The position numbers and the translations under genes were made by a program. The notes below the pieces were generated by a model. It was not told the origin of the DNA. It did not search any database and was given only the letters and a program-made list of their open reading frames with translations. From Salinicoccus roseus (lineage in GTDB: Bacteria > Bacillota > Bacilli > Staphylococcales > Salinicoccaceae), in assembly GCF_003814515.1 (NCBI RefSeq), contig NZ_RKQJ01000001.1, positions 1,054,001 to 1,118,000 of the forward strand: a stretch of DNA of 64,000 nucleotides. The letters run 5' to 3'. Positions within the stretch are counted from its first letter, which is position 1. Every line of letters starts with the position of its first letter. Below are positions 7,657 through 14,565 of this stretch, piece by piece.

Positions 7657-7694
7657 AAAATCCCCCGGAACCTTCAAATTCCGGGGGATTTTAC
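7657..7694. terminator. Bidirectional terminator between cassette 1 and marR
   Basis: A perfect stem ATCCCCCGGAA/TTCCGGGGGAT flanked by A and T runs separates convergent genes ending at 7650 and 7696. Confidence 0.93.
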
Positions 7695-7695
7695 A

Positions 7696-8112
7696 TCACA
7701 GATGGATCTTTTCAAGAATGTCGGTCAGCGCCTTCTTCTCATCTCGATCCAGCTTCTCAAGTACGTCATCCGTCACTTCACAGATCTTCTCTTCCAGTTC
7801 ATCGAGCGTCTCCCTCGACTGTTCCGTCACTTCGAGGTATGAGGCCCGCATGTCATCATGATGTTGACGTTTGATGAGATAGTTCTGGTCGACGAGTTTT
7901 TGGACGGCCCGTGAAATCGAGGTCTGCTCCCGCTTCAACCGTCCGATGAGCGTCTTCTGTGTGATGCCCGGCTCCTCAGCCACCATTTCGATGATGTAGA
8001 GCTGCTCCCTCGACAATGTACCGTACTTCGTCCTGAATTCGGCCAGATGATCGATTTTCGCATTGAGCAGATAGATGTATCTGCAGACATTCCGTGTATT
8101 CAATTTACTCAT
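7696..8112 (-). CDS. MarR-family transcriptional regulator
   Basis: A 138-residue winged-helix regulator. LSREQLYIIEMVAEEPGITQ and KTLIGRLKREQTSISRAVQK form the helix-turn-helix, and YLIKRQHHDDMRASYLEVT is the wing. Members typically repress efflux, redox or virulence genes and release DNA on binding a phenolic ligand or on thiol oxidation; this protein has a single cysteine near each end region, so thiol control is open. Its promoter region carries nested palindromes (8170-8208), suggesting autoregulation. It is the last of a minus-strand run but its own target is not evident. Confidence 0.88.
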   Translation of the reverse strand: MSKLNTRNVCRYIYLLNAKIDHLAEFRTKYGTLSREQLYIIEMVAEEPGITQKTLIGRLKREQTSISRAVQKLVDQNYLIKRQHHDDMRASYLEVTEQSRETLDELEEKICEVTDDVLEKLDRDEKKALTDILEKIHL

Positions 8113-8169
8113 AGATAGTCAACCCGCTTCTTTGACATATTACTCTCCCTCACATTATGACAATCAAGG

Positions 8170-8208
8170 TGCCATACTCCATAGTGGCAGTAATGCCACC
8201 AGATGGCA
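8170..8208. promoter_or_regulatory. Nested palindrome upstream of marR, possible MarR operator
   Basis: An inner palindrome GTGGCAGTAATGCCAC (8184-8199) lies inside an outer pair GTGCCAT and ATGGCAAC. It sits about 60-95 bases before the marR start and after the stop of the gene at 8219. Without a T run it is unlikely to be a terminator. Confidence 0.5.
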
Positions 8209-8218
8209 ACCATTCATT

Positions 8219-9034
8219 TTAACGGATGCCTTCCAGCTGGGACTTTTCTATATATCCTATGGAAGCGGCGGTGCCCAATTGCACGTATGTAGGCAGATGT
8301 GTGTCGGTACTTTCAAGATGGGTGGTGGTCCCTTCGAATTCGCCGATGATATCGGCCATATAATGGATGAGTGACGTAATCATATCGATATGCTGCTGCG
8401 AAATCGGCGGATGATTCATATGGATCAGTGGATTGCGCCGGCGGCGCGATGGGAACATGATTGTCCGCACCCACTTGAGCTCCTCCTTAGTGAGTTCATC
8501 CCGGGACTTCAGTTCGATGGTCAGGAACGGGTCCCGATCCTTCTTCCGGAAGGCCGCCTCATACTGCGTATCGAAACGGAAGACTTCAATTGCCTGGAGC
8601 TCCCGCCGCAGCAGATACTGGTCCGACTCCTCCTGGACGAAGAATACAGTCCCGGGCCGCACCGCAAATGCTTCAAGCGCCTCGTCATACCGCTTCACCG
8701 CCCCGACGATCTTCGAATAGTCGAACAGCATCTGGTTGGCGAGCGATGGCACTTCTGCCTTCCGCGTCAGTGTGATGCTGATATGCGCATTGCTCAAGTA
8801 CGCCTTGTCTGTGCTCCAGAAGAGTCTGGAAAGTCTAAGGTGTTCTTTCTTAAGTTTTTCATACCCCTTTACAGTCAAATCATGCATCATCTGTGGAGGT
8901 GCCAGCCTTTTTTCGACCAGCAGGCCGATGAGGTCGTGTATGGTGTCTTCTTCATTGATGCTTACGGTGTCTATCGTGAGTGCTGTGTCTTTGATCTTCA
9001 CTTTAATCTTCAGTTGAAGCCCTCTCCTTCTCAT
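8219..9034 (-). CDS. Unrecognised protein, partner of the membrane metalloprotease
   Basis: I do not recognise this protein (271 residues from ATG 9034). It is soluble, with no signal peptide or membrane helix, mixed alpha/beta, and contains a basic patch MFPSRRRRNPLIHM near residue 210 and two conserved-looking blocks, VRPGTVFFVQEESDQYLLRR and YMADIIGEFEGTTTHL. Its start is uncertain: ATG 9034 overlaps the upstream gene by 32 bases, while the best binding site (AAGGAGAGG at 9029-9021) points to a non-standard codon near 9013 or 9001. The overlap implies translational coupling with the metalloprotease gene. Confidence 0.6.
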   Translation of the reverse strand: MRRRGLQLKIKVKIKDTALTIDTVSINEEDTIHDLIGLLVEKRLAPPQMMHDLTVKGYEKLKKEHLRLSRLFWSTDKAYLSNAHISITLTRKAEVPSLANQMLFDYSKIVGAVKRYDEALEAFAVRPGTVFFVQEESDQYLLRRELQAIEVFRFDTQYEAAFRKKDRDPFLTIELKSRDELTKEELKWVRTIMFPSRRRRNPLIHMNHPPISQQHIDMITSLIHYMADIIGEFEGTTTHLESTDTHLPTYVQLGTAASIGYIEKSQLEGIR

Positions 9035-10538
9035 ACTCCAGGATGTTGGATAATATATCGACGCGCAGTCCGACGAGTGCCGGGTCTTCATAGAGTGCGC
9101 GCACTTTGATGTCCTTCAGCTGACTGCTCTCCTCCGGCATTTCATTGATGATGAAGTGCAGGAAGGTGATCGCAAAGTCCTCCTTCGGATTGGTCGCCTG
9201 ATAAGGCTCGTGGAAATCGTTGATGTTGTTGTTGTAGAATGCCTCCCGCTCCGGCTGGGACTTGAACTTGTTCTCGATCCACTCTTCTCCGTACTGGCTC
9301 CAGAAGCGCTCGGTGTACTCCGACATCAGCGTACCTTCCTTCAATTGGTCGAGGTCGGTGCCGTCGGTTTCGAACGCCTCGATCGGCAGGGAGTAGACAT
9401 GGGCAAACTCGTGGATCAGCGTACGGTACTCGCTGGCCAGGGTACGGTTGTCGCGGATGTCCATCGCAAGCGTCGTCCCCGTCTCCGTCACATCGACATA
9501 GGCGAGCGTGTTGCCCTCCCCGTCGGAAAAGAGCTCGAACTGGTCGACGTCACGGATGTGCGCCTCCGGGAAGAACGTGTGGAAGCGCGCCCATATGGCT
9601 TCGAATTCTTCCCTGGAACCGAGCGGCAGCGGCTCGTGCTCGGTCGGATTTGTGAGGGCGAAATCCTCCACCGTATAGGTGATGTAGTGGATCCTGCTCC
9701 GGTTCTCGACGAACATGTGCGGGGACTCGCGGATGTCGATGTATGTGCCGAGCGCCGCAAGATGATCGTCCCCAAGTGCGCGGCAGTCCGCCACGGTGCT
9801 GCAGTCGACGTGGTCGACTGCCCGATCGGGGTCGACATCCGCCTCATGGGCACCGTTCCCACCGGTGAGTCCGATGAGGTACAGCACACCGAGTATCGCC
9901 AGACCGACGATTGCACCGATGGCCGTCAGCTGCACAAGGACGCGCAGCACCGTATGGAGCGGCGAACGGACCCGGCCGCTCCGCTCGACCGGGGATGGTT
10001 CGATGATGCCCCGCGCAAGCAACGCCTCGCGGATTGCTTCGGTGTGGCGGTGATACTCCGGGATACCCGTCTCTGCCAGAATGACGGTATCGATGTCATG
10101 CGTGCTGAACGACGTATACTCGCCGCATGTGAAGACGATGACGGGAATGGCTTCCCTCCGGGCACGGGCCAGCAGCCACCTGAAATCGCGCTCGGCGATG
10201 TCGGTGGTGAGGATCAAGAGGTCGTAGCCCTCCCCTTTTCCGCTCCGGTCGGCCCGCACGGTTTCGAACACGTTGCTTCCGGGTTCGACGGCCTCCCCAT
10301 CGATTATGCCATAGGGGGCTGAGACGCGGCCGGCGATGCGCGGATCGACCCCGTCGTCACGCAGGCGGCGCTTCAGGACCTTCGTCTGTTCCGTCGACTC
10401 GGTGCTGAGATTCGTATGTAGGTGAATGGTGTGCCGGGAATGGGACGCCGTCAGGATGGCCACTTCATGGCCGCCGATGAAGGCGTCATCCGCTTTAGTC
10501 TGATCGATATATACGCCGCCGGCCATCAGTATCTTCAT
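9003..10538 (-). CDS. Membrane-anchored putative zinc metalloprotease with cytoplasmic domain
   Basis: A 511-residue protein in two parts. Residues 1-195 are predicted cytoplasmic, beginning with an alpha/beta segment (MKILMAGGVYIDQTKADDAF; later YDLLILTTDIAERDF and IPVIVFTCGEYTSF) that I cannot assign. One membrane helix follows at about 204-224, then about 285 extracellular residues with LIHEFAH at 374-380, the HExxH zinc site, and two cysteines (246, 252) that could form a disulfide. The positive-inside rule puts the HExxH outside. The start follows GGAGGGAG. Domain combination suggests intracellular sensing linked to surface proteolysis, but that is inference. Confidence 0.7.
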   Translation of the reverse strand: MKILMAGGVYIDQTKADDAFIGGHEVAILTASHSRHTIHLHTNLSTESTEQTKVLKRRLRDDGVDPRIAGRVSAPYGIIDGEAVEPGSNVFETVRADRSGKGEGYDLLILTTDIAERDFRWLLARARREAIPVIVFTCGEYTSFSTHDIDTVILAETGIPEYHRHTEAIREALLARGIIEPSPVERSGRVRSPLHTVLRVLVQLTAIGAIVGLAILGVLYLIGLTGGNGAHEADVDPDRAVDHVDCSTVADCRALGDDHLAALGTYIDIRESPHMFVENRSRIHYITYTVEDFALTNPTEHEPLPLGSREEFEAIWARFHTFFPEAHIRDVDQFELFSDGEGNTLAYVDVTETGTTLAMDIRDNRTLASEYRTLIHEFAHVYSLPIEAFETDGTDLDQLKEGTLMSEYTERFWSQYGEEWIENKFKSQPEREAFYNNNINDFHEPYQATNPKEDFAITFLHFIINEMPEESSQLKDIKVRALYEDPALVGLRVDILSNILEYEKERASTED

Positions 10539-10594
10539 GTGCCACTCCCTCCATTCACATTACCATTATGCAAAAGTTTCCCCAAAATGAAAAG

Positions 10595-10616
10595 TTTTAA
10601 TGATAAAAGTAAATTT
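10595..10616 (-). terminator. Possible weak terminator after comK
   Basis: On the minus strand GATAAA and TTTATC flank a short loop immediately after the comK stop, followed by an A/T-rich run. The stem is weak and read-through into the metalloprotease gene is likely. Confidence 0.3.
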
Positions 10617-10617
10617 A

Positions 10618-11139
10618 TCAGCTGCCGAAGTGTGCCGGCTGATCATGCTTCTGGTGCCTTGTGATGTAGAGCGCGCTCTGCTCGCGGATTTTCGTCGAGC
10701 GGTCCAGCACCCGGAGCGCCTTCTCGTACTGCTTTTCGCAGAAGTTGTAGTCTGCCGCCACCCGCTTCATCATACCATGATTGAAGTGGATTTCCGTCAT
10801 CCCCTCCCCTGCAGGTGCACACATGAGGAAATGGTGGAGGTTGATCCAGAATGGATTGCGCGAGCGGCTTGTCGTGATGGGAAAGAGGACGAACTGCATG
10901 CGCTCATCGATGACGATCGGCCCCATGCGGTGGATAGCATGCGCCGCCTTGAGATGGGCGCGCCTGGCCGCGAGGTTCGTTCCGTAATAATAGATGAGCA
11001 GTTCGTCGATCAGTGCTTCTGTCGGCTTGTGTGATGGTTCCGGCGCCCTGCCGTGGTAGACCGCCTGGCACAGGAACTCCGCATGCCGGACGGGTTCGAT
11101 GCAGCAGACGCCCGGATTCAATGATGGTGTCGTAAACAT
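10618..11139 (-). CDS. comK: ComK-family competence transcription factor
   Basis: A 173-residue protein with the ComK pattern: MGPIVIDERMQFVLFPITTS, then RNPFWINLHHFLMC, EIHFNHGMMKRV and a C-terminal helix CEKQYEKALRVLDRS. ComK binds AT-rich boxes (AAAA-N5-TTTT) and activates DNA-uptake genes. AAGGGGTG precedes the ATG. It is divergent from a small sigma factor gene across a 208-bp AT-rich region, and coiA and mecA, both tied to competence in other Firmicutes, are in the same window. The protein is slightly shorter than Bacillus ComK (192 residues). It could be a ComK paralogue with a narrower role. Confidence 0.85.
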   Translation of the reverse strand: MFTTPSLNPGVCCIEPVRHAEFLCQAVYHGRAPEPSHKPTEALIDELLIYYYGTNLAARRAHLKAAHAIHRMGPIVIDERMQFVLFPITTSRSRNPFWINLHHFLMCAPAGEGMTEIHFNHGMMKRVAADYNFCEKQYEKALRVLDRSTKIREQSALYITRHQKHDQPAHFGS

Positions 11140-11347
11140 GGTTCACCCCTTTATGTAGTTGCAGCCTCAATTATACCCTAATTTCACTTTATATAACATA
11201 ATATTAACAATATTTAAATAAATGTTAACTTAACTTTGATTAGGGGTCTGTTTTGGGGGCGGGGGACATGTGCCGCAGGGAGCCTTTTATTCTACGATAC
11301 AGTCATCCGGAAATAAAAGAGGCATCGATGCGTCACAGGACGAAGCT

Positions 11348-11827
11348 ATGAACGAGAAGATAAAGGACTATGAACCGATGATCTACAGCATCATGAAGCG
11401 TCTGAGCATACAGTACGACCAGGATGACTACATGCAGGTGGGCCGCATGGCGGTGTACAATGCGCTGTCCACCTTCGATGACATTGCGGCGAAGGGGGCG
11501 ACGGAGTCCCAGTTCGTCTATACGCGGATCCATCAGCGGCTGATCGATGAGATACGCAGGGTCTCCCGCTATACGAATGCGGTGAGCGTGACGGCGGATG
11601 ATCTGCTGGCGGAATCGGTCGGCGGGCGTTTGGACAACCTCCATATGATGGAACTGGAAAGCGCGCGGGGGCTGCTCGGGGAGCAGGAGCGGCTGTGGCT
11701 AGCGTACACATTGAAGGGGTACAGTGTGCGGGAAATTGCCGGGGTTACGGGCTTCAGCGTGTCGAGCGTGAAGAACTGGCGGGCGTCGGCGCGGAAGAAG
11801 CTGCGTGCGGTGTATGATGGGGCGTGA
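11348..11827 (+). CDS. Small sigma-70 family factor, SigS/SigH-like
   Basis: A 159-residue sigma factor with regions 2 and 4 only. Region 2: YDQDDYMQVGRMAVYNALST and VYTRIHQRLIDEIRRVSRYT. Region 4: LGEQERLWLAYTLKGYSVRE then IAGVTGFSVSSVKNWRASAR, which recalls staphylococcal SigS; the N-terminal half also resembles SigH/ComX. No anti-sigma gene is adjacent. The start at 11348 has AGGA eight bases upstream; a GTG at 11270 would add 26 residues without sigma homology. Divergent from comK, so control of competence or stress genes is a reasonable inference. Confidence 0.8.
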   Translation: MNEKIKDYEPMIYSIMKRLSIQYDQDDYMQVGRMAVYNALSTFDDIAAKGATESQFVYTRIHQRLIDEIRRVSRYTNAVSVTADDLLAESVGGRLDNLHMMELESARGLLGEQERLWLAYTLKGYSVREIAGVTGFSVSSVKNWRASARKKLRAVYDGA

Positions 11828-11870
11828 CGGTGCAAGTTGTTAGAATATTATTTCTATTGCGTCCCATGGT

Positions 11871-11894
11871 GTCTATTTTCCCTACTCATGGTAT
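11871..11894 (+). promoter_or_regulatory. Possible sigma-B-like promoter of the second CotF-like cassette
   Basis: GTCTAT (11871-11876), 12 bases, TGGTAT (11889-11894). Each element is one or two bases off the sigma-B consensus. It is weaker than the one at 7022 but occupies the same place relative to a paralogous cassette. Confidence 0.35.
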
Positions 11895-11928
11895 TCTAAT
11901 GCCATAGAGTGAATTGAGGAGGCATACC

Positions 11929-12135
11929 ATGGCCAAAAATGACAAACTCGACCTTGAACTCGGCGTCCACGAAACGCTGGAACTGCATGAAGTGACGACG
12001 CTGCGCCGGTCGACTTTATTGAAAGCCCATATGATGGAATCCATCGTCGAAGACCCGGAACTGAGGAAGCTGCTGCGCAAGGAAAAGCAGGTTTCCGAGA
12101 AGGCGATCGATGAGATAGAAGCGCTGCTGCCGTAG
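11929..12135 (+). CDS. CotF-like small protein, cassette 2 first gene
   Basis: A 68-residue paralogue of the protein at 7091, lacking the lysine-rich extension. VHETLELHEVTTLRRSTLLK and KAIDEIEALLP are nearly identical to the other copy. GAGGAGG lies correctly before ATG 11929. The second cassette gene starts 68 bases downstream. See the first cassette for the family argument. Confidence 0.75.
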   Translation: MAKNDKLDLELGVHETLELHEVTTLRRSTLLKAHMMESIVEDPELRKLLRKEKQVSEKAIDEIEALLP

Positions 12136-12203
12136 TTCAGGATGCAATTTTGAGTACCAGAGTGATAGTGAAATGTAAGACCAGGACCCAGGGAGGCCAA
12201 ACA

Positions 12204-12641
12204 ATGGAATTCGAAGATATTTTGGATCATGCCGGCAAGAAGCGGGATGAGCTCATCGCCACGGAACTGCTCGTCTCGTCCAAAGCCACCGTCCGTGCCT
12301 ATGCCGTTGCACTGACGGAAACCATTTCCCCCGAAGTGCGGGAGATTCTGAAGCGCCAGCTGTCACAGGCGTTGAACCAGCACGCCCGTATCGCCGACTA
12401 TATGATCGAGCGGGAGATGTACCATCCTTTCGACCTTGAGAAACAGATCAAGAAGGATAAGAAGAAAGTGAAGAAGGCGCGTAAGATCATCGCGGAAGGC
12501 GAGAGGCCGAAGCAGCCCAGCCAGAAGGTGAAGAAGCGCAGCAGGAACGAGGAAGCCGCGGTTGATGATGCTGCGTCCATGTCTGATGCGCATGAAGCAG
12601 ACCGCCAGCCGGTGGAATCCGGCAGTACGCGTACAGAATAA
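12204..12641 (+). CDS. CotF-like protein, cassette 2 second gene
   Basis: A 145-residue paralogue of the protein at 7348. The core is shared (KKRDELIATELLVSSKATVR; ISPEVREILKRQLSQALNQH; ARIADYMIEREMYHP). It carries a 45-residue extra tail that is first lysine/arginine-rich (KKVKKARKI; QKVKKRSRNEE) and then acidic, with low complexity. A basic tail might bind nucleic acid or wall polymer; this is inference. GGGAGG precedes ATG 12204. Confidence 0.75.
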   Translation: MEFEDILDHAGKKRDELIATELLVSSKATVRAYAVALTETISPEVREILKRQLSQALNQHARIADYMIEREMYHPFDLEKQIKKDKKKVKKARKIIAEGERPKQPSQKVKKRSRNEEAAVDDAASMSDAHEADRQPVESGSTRTE

Positions 12642-12654
12642 TAGTGTGGATTGG

Positions 12655-12700
12655 ACCGGGTACCGTGTGTTTGCTGGATGCTGCTGTACCCGGCTTTTTT
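12655..12700 (+). terminator. Terminator of CotF-like cassette 2
   Basis: CCGGGTAC and GTACCCGG arms enclose a loop of about 25 bases that itself can fold, followed by six T residues. Confidence 0.8.
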
Positions 12701-12711
12701 ACGGATAATAG

Positions 12712-12725
12712 TGTAAGCGGTTACT
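12712..12725 (+). promoter_or_regulatory. Putative CcpA cre box
   Basis: TGTAAGCGGTTACT matches the cre consensus TGNAANCGNWNNCW at every constrained position. It lies about 28 bases upstream of the -35 element of the DUF2187 gene. Confidence 0.5.
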
Positions 12726-12753
12726 TTTATTTTTCATATAAAGCAGCTATGGA

Positions 12754-12781
12754 TTGAAAAATATTCAAAATGTAGTATAAT
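12754..12781 (+). promoter_or_regulatory. Sigma-A promoter of the DUF2187 gene
   Basis: TTGAAA (12754-12759), 16-base spacer, TATAAT (12776-12781), 31 bases before the start codon. Confidence 0.75.
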
Positions 12782-12812
12782 GTCTTACATCATTGTTGTG
12801 GAGGTATGTTCC

Positions 12813-13001
12813 ATGGAAGTAGAAGTAGAAGCGGCGAAAGTTGGAAACATCGTAGAGTTTGACGGCATGAAAGGCAAAGTTGAGAAAGTGAACGAAAACT
12901 CCGTCATTGTCGACGTAACGATCAATGATGACTTCGATGAACACGAAATGTTCGAAAAGACTGTCATCAACCACAAGAGATACAAGATCATCGAAGAGTA
13001 G
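12813..13001 (+). CDS. DUF2187 (YkvS-like) small protein
   Basis: A 62-residue protein with the DUF2187 core VGNIVEFDGMKGKVEKVNEN followed by SVIVDVTI, a small KOW/SH3-like beta fold. Function is unknown; it is common in Bacilli. GTGGAGG lies just upstream of ATG 12813, ruling out the longer frame. It stands alone between terminators with its own promoter and a possible cre box, so carbon catabolite control is plausible. Confidence 0.8.
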   Translation: MEVEVEAAKVGNIVEFDGMKGKVEKVNENSVIVDVTINDDFDEHEMFEKTVINHKRYKIIEE

Positions 13002-13166
13002 TTCTCTAGCGATCGATGGGAACGTCCGGCAACCGGGATGGAGTGAAGTTTTCTTGAAGGGGCATGTATGACAGGTGTCGCAGTATGGCGATATCGATAT
13101 ATGATTTTACAGATTACAGGATGCAAGACGTCCATCGATTCTTTTATAGATTTTATAAATAGAGAT

Positions 13167-13219
13167 GAAAACCACCCTCAGCGGCTGCGGTATTGCAGTG
13201 TGCTGGGGGTGGTTTTTTT
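13167..13219 (+). terminator. Strong terminator downstream of the DUF2187 gene
   Basis: AACCACCCTCAGC and GCTGGGGGTGGTT form the stem, followed by seven T residues. The 165 bases between the stop codon and this hairpin hold no gene that I can support. Confidence 0.85.
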
Positions 13220-13242
13220 GTGTGGGCGGCTGGGGGTGTGGC

Positions 13243-13610
13243 GGTTAATTCACAGTGGGAAGCGTTCCGACTGCAAGTTAGACCGCCAATTCACAGTGGG
13301 AGACGGTGCGATGGCGAGTTAACCCTCCAACTCACCGTCGCGAGCGGAACGATGGCAAGTTAACCCTCCAATTCACCGTCGCAAGCGGAACGATGGCAAG
13401 TTAACCCTCCAACTCACCGTCGCAAGCGGAACGATGGCAAGTTAACCCTCCAATTCACCGTCGCGGGCAAAACGATGGCAAGTTAATCCTCCAACTCACC
13501 GTCGCAAGCGGAACGATGGCAAGTTAATCCTCCAACTCACCGTCGCAAGCGGAACGATGGCAAGTTAATCCTCCAACTCACCGTCGCGCCCAAAACGATG
13601 GCAAGTTAAC
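13243..13610. repeat. Palindromic tandem repeat array A (9 units of about 41 bp)
   Basis: Nine tandem units. The typical unit has arms AACTCACCGTCG and CGATGGCAAGTT about nine bases apart, joined by a short TAACCCTCC-like linker. The first two units are divergent and use the variant TTCACAGT...CGACTGCAAGTTAGAC. Units 3-9 are nearly identical. The array lies between the DUF2187 gene terminator and the terminator of the convergent gene at 13681. Confidence 0.95.
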
Positions 13611-13634
13611 ACCCCCACAACCCCCGCACCTCAC

Positions 13635-13676
13635 AAAAAATCAGCAGTCCCCCATCGAAAGGAGCTGCTGATCTTC
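13635..13676 (-). terminator. Terminator of the ktrB transcript
   Basis: On the minus strand ATCAGCAG and CTGCTGAT pair around a loop and run into six T residues, directly after the stop of the gene at 13681. Confidence 0.88.
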
Positions 13677-13680
13677 ATTT

Positions 13681-14535
13681 TCATAGATGGTAGTGCACGA
13701 GGTCGAGCATGCGGTGGTCTTCCGTGAGCTGGGAGACGGACTGGTCGATGCGTGAGACGGAATGGCTCAAGTATTCGTAGGTGGTGGTGCGTGTCTTGAA
13801 GTTGAGCTCGACATGCATGATCTTACCGGTGTGGTGATGATGGTAGCGCGGGATGTTGTGGTCATCGGCCGCGGTGAAGGTTTCGTGCGTGTCCTCGTCG
13901 ACCGGCTCGTCGTCGCAGCTGCCGGTGATGAGGAGGCCGACGCCTTCCATATCTTTGATGATGGTGCTGATTTCGTCATCGGCATCGGAGATGCAGACGA
14001 TGACGTAGTCCGGGTCTTCGGTGTCGTAGATGTAGCGGAGCCAGCGTTTGATCGACCCGCTGAGTGATGAGACGTGGAGTGTCGGGCGCTTCTTCTCCGC
14101 TTCGGGGCGGAAGCTGCCGGCGTAGCCGCCGAGTATTGCGAGCTTCATTCCGTTGATGATGTAGATTTCGTATGGCTCACCGAAGAACGGTTCCTTCGTC
14201 ATCGGATGGGTGATGTTGCAGTTCATCCATGGGAAGTTGGAGAAGCTCATCGTCCGTCGCAGATGGGAGATGTTCGACATGTCCTGGTGGTTGAAGACGC
14301 CGAAGTCGTATCCCATGTAGTTCATGCTGGTGATGGACGGATTGCGCGGGGCGATGTACTCCATATCGATCCCGAGCGTCCCGCCGAGGTCACACAGGAG
14401 GATGTGGTTGTTCTCTTCAAAAGAGAGTCCACGCTTGTACCTTGAGACTTTGGACAGGGTGACGCCGGGCTTTTTGCCGAGCTGACGATTGATGTGCTGC
14501 GTCAGGATGAGGCTGACGCTGAAGAATTCCTGCAT
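13681..14535 (-). CDS. Degenerate 5'-nucleotidase-like (calcineurin-fold) protein
   Basis: A 284-residue protein that follows the layout of the UshA/5'-nucleotidase phosphoesterase domain but with most metal ligands altered. LILTQHINRQL stands where LHTNDIHSHL is expected, LLCDLGGTLG for LLDGGD, MNYMGYDFGVFNHQDM for MNALGYDAxTLGNHEFD (the NH pair is kept), CISDADDE for LSHLG, and ITGSCDDEP for IGGHSH. It has no signal peptide. It is therefore probably a cytoplasmic pseudoenzyme or has a new activity. GAAAGGAGGG precedes the ATG. It starts 30 bases after ktrB with no terminator between, so the two are likely co-expressed. Confidence 0.65.
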   Translation of the reverse strand: MQEFFSVSLILTQHINRQLGKKPGVTLSKVSRYKRGLSFEENNHILLCDLGGTLGIDMEYIAPRNPSITSMNYMGYDFGVFNHQDMSNISHLRRTMSFSNFPWMNCNITHPMTKEPFFGEPYEIYIINGMKLAILGGYAGSFRPEAEKKRPTLHVSSLSGSIKRWLRYIYDTEDPDYVIVCISDADDEISTIIKDMEGVGLLITGSCDDEPVDEDTHETFTAADDHNIPRYHHHHTGKIMHVELNFKTRTTTYEYLSHSVSRIDQSVSQLTEDHRMLDLVHYHL

Positions 14536-14565
14536 GGCGCTCCCTCCTTTCTCATTAGGATATGC

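Noticed and set aside
13068-13322. Possible 84-codon gene after the DUF2187 gene
   Set aside because: It lacks a binding site, crosses a strong terminator and runs into repeat array A.
13243-13610. CRISPR array
   Set aside because: The whole 41-bp unit repeats with no unique spacer, unit ends vary, copies occur at many loci and no cas gene is present.
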